DNA from: Clostridium_AD sp937920395
GTDB taxonomy: Bacteria; Bacillota; Clostridia; Clostridiales; Clostridiaceae
NCBI GenBank assembly: GCA_052274345.1
Contig: DAVZGP010000003.1
Coordinates: 1 to 64,000, forward strand
Direction of reading: 5' to 3'
DNA: 64,000 bases
Shown: piece after piece, positions 62,038 to 64,000 of the stretch
How the letters are laid out: the number at the start of each line of letters is the position of its first letter
Numbering within the stretch: the first letter of the stretch is position 1
Made by a program: the position numbers and the translations under genes
Notes under the pieces: generated by a model
Database searches by the model: none
Seen by the model: the letters and a program-made list of their open reading frames with translations, nothing else
What the model was told of the DNA's origin: nothing

Positions 62038-62793
62038 TTAAATACCCTCCTCAACTAATTTCTTTAAATTTTTAAATCCAATTTCTACACTTACAAAACT
62101 TGGTTTGTTAAAAAATTCTTGTTCAACAATAAGCCATTTAGCCCCTTGTTTTTCAGATTCCATGATTATAGATTTAATATCCATAATTCCATTTCCAACT
62201 TCAGTTGAACGTTTTTCCCCATCTACTATTTCCATATCTTTTATATGAATAAGATCACAACGTCCTGCATGTTTTTTTATATATTCAACGGGGTCAAGCC
62301 CTGCATGTTTTACCCAATAAGTATCTATTTCGGCTTTCACAAGTTTAGCATTAGTATCTTTATATATAATATCTAATCCATATTCTCCATTAAATTTTTG
62401 AAATTCATGTCCATGATTATGATAACCTAGAAGTATTCCCTTTTCACTGCACTTTAGAGCTAAAGCATTAAGTGTTTCTGCCATCTTCTCATAATCATCC
62501 TTATTTTTATATGTAGCATAAGGACATATTATATAAGGATTACCGATTTCTAAACTATATTCTATAACTTTATCAATGTTATTCGTTAATTCAGCTAAAC
62601 TTACATGACTTCCACAAACTTTAAGACCTAGTTCTTGAAGTAATACCTTAAGTTTTGAACTTGATAGACCACCGTATCCAGCAAATTCTACTCCGTTATA
62701 CCCTATTTGTGATACTTTCTCTAACGAACGCGAAAAATTTTTCTCTGTTTCATCTTTAATACTATATAATTGAAGTGCTATTGGTAAACTCAT
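62038..62793 (-). CDS. Sugar phosphate isomerase/epimerase, second copy
   Basis: 251 residues, TIM barrel of the same superfamily but only distantly similar to the neighbouring one and about 55 residues shorter. Visible: GVEFAGYGG (about 35), LGYHNHGHEF (about 136) with metal ligands, KAEIDTYWVKHAG (about 164), IHIKDME (about 196) and LIVEQEFF (about 229). AAGGTTGG precedes ATG 62793. Adjacent to both oxidoreductase genes in one operon. Confidence 0.88.
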   Translation of the reverse strand: MSLPIALQLYSIKDETEKNFSRSLEKVSQIGYNGVEFAGYGGLSSSKLKVLLQELGLKVCGSHVSLAELTNNIDKVIEYSLEIGNPYIICPYATYKNKDDYEKMAETLNALALKCSEKGILLGYHNHGHEFQKFNGEYGLDIIYKDTNAKLVKAEIDTYWVKHAGLDPVEYIKKHAGRCDLIHIKDMEIVDGEKRSTEVGNGIMDIKSIIMESEKQGAKWLIVEQEFFNKPSFVSVEIGFKNLKKLVEEGI

Positions 62794-62822
62794 AATCTAC
62801 ACCAACCTTTATTTATTATTTA

Positions 62823-63908
62823 TTATTTATTAAAATAAACTGGCTCTCCGGTTTTTGATGACTCATATATTGCTTCTAAAATTTCTGTAACAACTAACGC
62901 TTGTTCAGGTTTTACTATTGGCTCCGTATCATATAAAATACAATCAATCCAAGATCTAGCTTCAACATCTGCTGGATCTTCAGAAATTCCTTCATTAAAT
63001 GCAACTCCATTTGAACCAAAATCAACTTTAGTTTCATATAGCCTACCTAGATTTTCTCCATTTATTTTAAGACCATCAGTCATGTCAGCCCCACCCTCAG
63101 TTCCACATAGGCTTGTCTGAGCTTCTCCAACATCTAAGGTATTTAATGCCCAGCTTGATTCAATAACTATAGTAGCACCATTCTCCATAGTAATGAACCC
63201 AAATGCGGAATCTTCTACTGTAAATTTTTTTGGATCCCATGGACCCCATGCATTAGCAGCATTTTCTTTTTTACTTAGCTTATGATATACATTTCCCACA
63301 ACATACTTAGGCTTATAATTGTCAAGCATCCAAAGCGTTAGATCTAAAGCATGAGTTCCAATGTCTATTAATGGTCCTCCTCCTTGCTCAAATTCATTTA
63401 AAAATACTCCCCAAGTTGGAACTGCTCTTCTTCTAATAGCATGTGCCTTTGCAAAATATATATCTCCAAGCCCACCATTTTCACATGTTGTTTTAAGATA
63501 TCTAGAATCTGCTCTAAATCTATTTTGATATCCGATAGTAAGCTTTTTACCTGTTCTCTTTGCAGCCTCTAACATTTCTCTTGCTTCCTTAGAAGTCTTT
63601 GCCATTGGCTTTTCACACATAACGTGTTTACCAGCTTCCAATACATCAATTGTTATAACGCTATGTGATCTATTTGGAGTACAAACATGAACAACGTCAA
63701 TAGTATCATCCTTTAGAAGATCTTTATAATCTACATAAACCTTCGCTCCATCGCTTCCATATTCTTTTGCAGCAGCCTCTGCTTTCTCTATTATTATATC
63801 GCAAAAAGCGACCATTTCTATTTCTGCTATCTTAGCGAGGCTCGGCATGTGTTTTCCATTAGCTATGCCCCCACATCCTATTATTCCAACTCTTAATTTC
63901 TTATCCAT
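62823..63908 (-). CDS. Gfo/Idh/MocA family oxidoreductase, second copy
   Basis: 361 residues. Rossmann start IIGCGGIANGKHMPSL (about 9-24), HVMCEKPMAKTSKE (Lys near 97) and GGGPLIDIGTHALDLTLW (about 180) with conserved Asp and His. It differs clearly from the 342-residue copy at 60-61 kb, so the two may act at different steps, such as oxidation and later reduction of the same sugar. AAAGGGTGA precedes ATG 63908. First gene of the cluster visible here; a promoter with a possible catabolite-control site lies just upstream. Confidence 0.9.
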   Translation of the reverse strand: MDKKLRVGIIGCGGIANGKHMPSLAKIAEIEMVAFCDIIIEKAEAAAKEYGSDGAKVYVDYKDLLKDDTIDVVHVCTPNRSHSVITIDVLEAGKHVMCEKPMAKTSKEAREMLEAAKRTGKKLTIGYQNRFRADSRYLKTTCENGGLGDIYFAKAHAIRRRAVPTWGVFLNEFEQGGGPLIDIGTHALDLTLWMLDNYKPKYVVGNVYHKLSKKENAANAWGPWDPKKFTVEDSAFGFITMENGATIVIESSWALNTLDVGEAQTSLCGTEGGADMTDGLKINGENLGRLYETKVDFGSNGVAFNEGISEDPADVEARSWIDCILYDTEPIVKPEQALVVTEILEAIYESSKTGEPVYFNK

Positions 63909-63955
63909 ACAATCTCACCCTTTCTCTTTAATATATATTGGACTAGTTTTTAATT

Positions 63956-63970
63956 ATCTATCGTTTACAT
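63956..63970 (-). promoter_or_regulatory. Possible cre site upstream of the sugar catabolic operon
   Basis: On the minus strand ATGTAAACGATAGAT fits the cre consensus WTGNAANCGNWNNCW at all but one fixed position. It lies about 50 bases upstream of the first oxidoreductase gene, fitting CcpA control of a sugar operon. Single-site match, so tentative. Confidence 0.35.
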
Positions 63971-64000
63971 TTACTATTTTATAACATTTCAACTTTAATT

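Noticed and set aside
1..64000. CRISPR arrays, tRNA or rRNA genes, transposases or phage genes
   Set aside because: No regularly spaced repeats, no tRNA cloverleaf and no transposase, integrase or phage structural protein was recognised on either strand.

Overview
The window is AT-rich chromosomal DNA of a Firmicute, most likely a Clostridium sensu stricto species. The evidence is the strong AGGAGG-type ribosome binding sites, the frequent GTG/TTG starts, the low-GC codon use, the gene content (HisZ plus short HisG, GlpP antiterminator, DUF1667-type glycerol-3-phosphate dehydrogenase set) and the many stem-loop/T-tract terminators. The genus is an inference from family content; no rRNA or other phylogenetic marker is present. 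No rRNA, tRNA, CRISPR array, insertion sequence or prophage was seen.

Layout. 1-6.6 kb: two membrane-anchored L,D-transpeptidases, an unknown coiled-coil membrane protein, the NAD(P)HX repair enzyme Nnr and a MYG1-family protein. 6.7-14.1 kb (minus strand): miaB-mutS-mutL-miaA-hfq, a tRNA-modification, mismatch-repair and RNA-chaperone block. 14.4-15.8 kb (plus): a 53-residue unknown protein and a class I aminotransferase. 15.9-24.1 kb (minus): an aromatic operon aroF-tyrA-aroB-aroA-aroC-pheA-aroE-aroK. It is preceded by a strong promoter, a short ORF and a long terminator hairpin that together look like an attenuation leader. pheA carries two separate lesions (an in-frame stop and a frameshift), which predicts loss of prephenate dehydratase.

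24.2-31.7 kb: a histidine phosphatase, a small cysteine-motif protein, then the glycerol locus. glpP lies on the minus strand; a three-gene glycerol-3-phosphate dehydrogenase set, glpK and glpF lie on the plus strand behind terminator hairpins. 31.8-39.5 kb: an aminoethylphosphonate locus with ABC importer, phnW, phnX, a probable hydroxy-AEP ammonia-lyase and a divergent DeoR regulator. 39.6-47.4 kb (minus): the histidine operon hisZGDCBHAFIE behind one sigma-A promoter with a TTAACGCGTTAA palindrome near the transcription start; no histidinol-phosphatase gene is inside it. 47.8-51.6 kb (plus): spermidine/putrescine importer potA-potB-potCD, with permease and binding protein fused.

51.7-58.4 kb (plus, one small minus gene): pentapeptide-repeat protein, YdjM-type membrane protein, YcdX-type PHP phosphatase, a small membrane protein, then an MBOAT acyltransferase, an SGNH partner and a polysaccharide deacetylase, probably for envelope polymer modification. 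58.4-64 kb (minus): a 5'-truncated AEC transporter remnant, then a sugar catabolic cluster with two Gfo/Idh/MocA oxidoreductases, two xylose-isomerase-like TIM-barrel proteins and an AraC regulator, open at the window edge.

The points most worth a second look are the aro leader, the broken pheA, the phosphonate locus and the oxidoreductase/epimerase cluster. No wholly new defence or mobile system was recognised.
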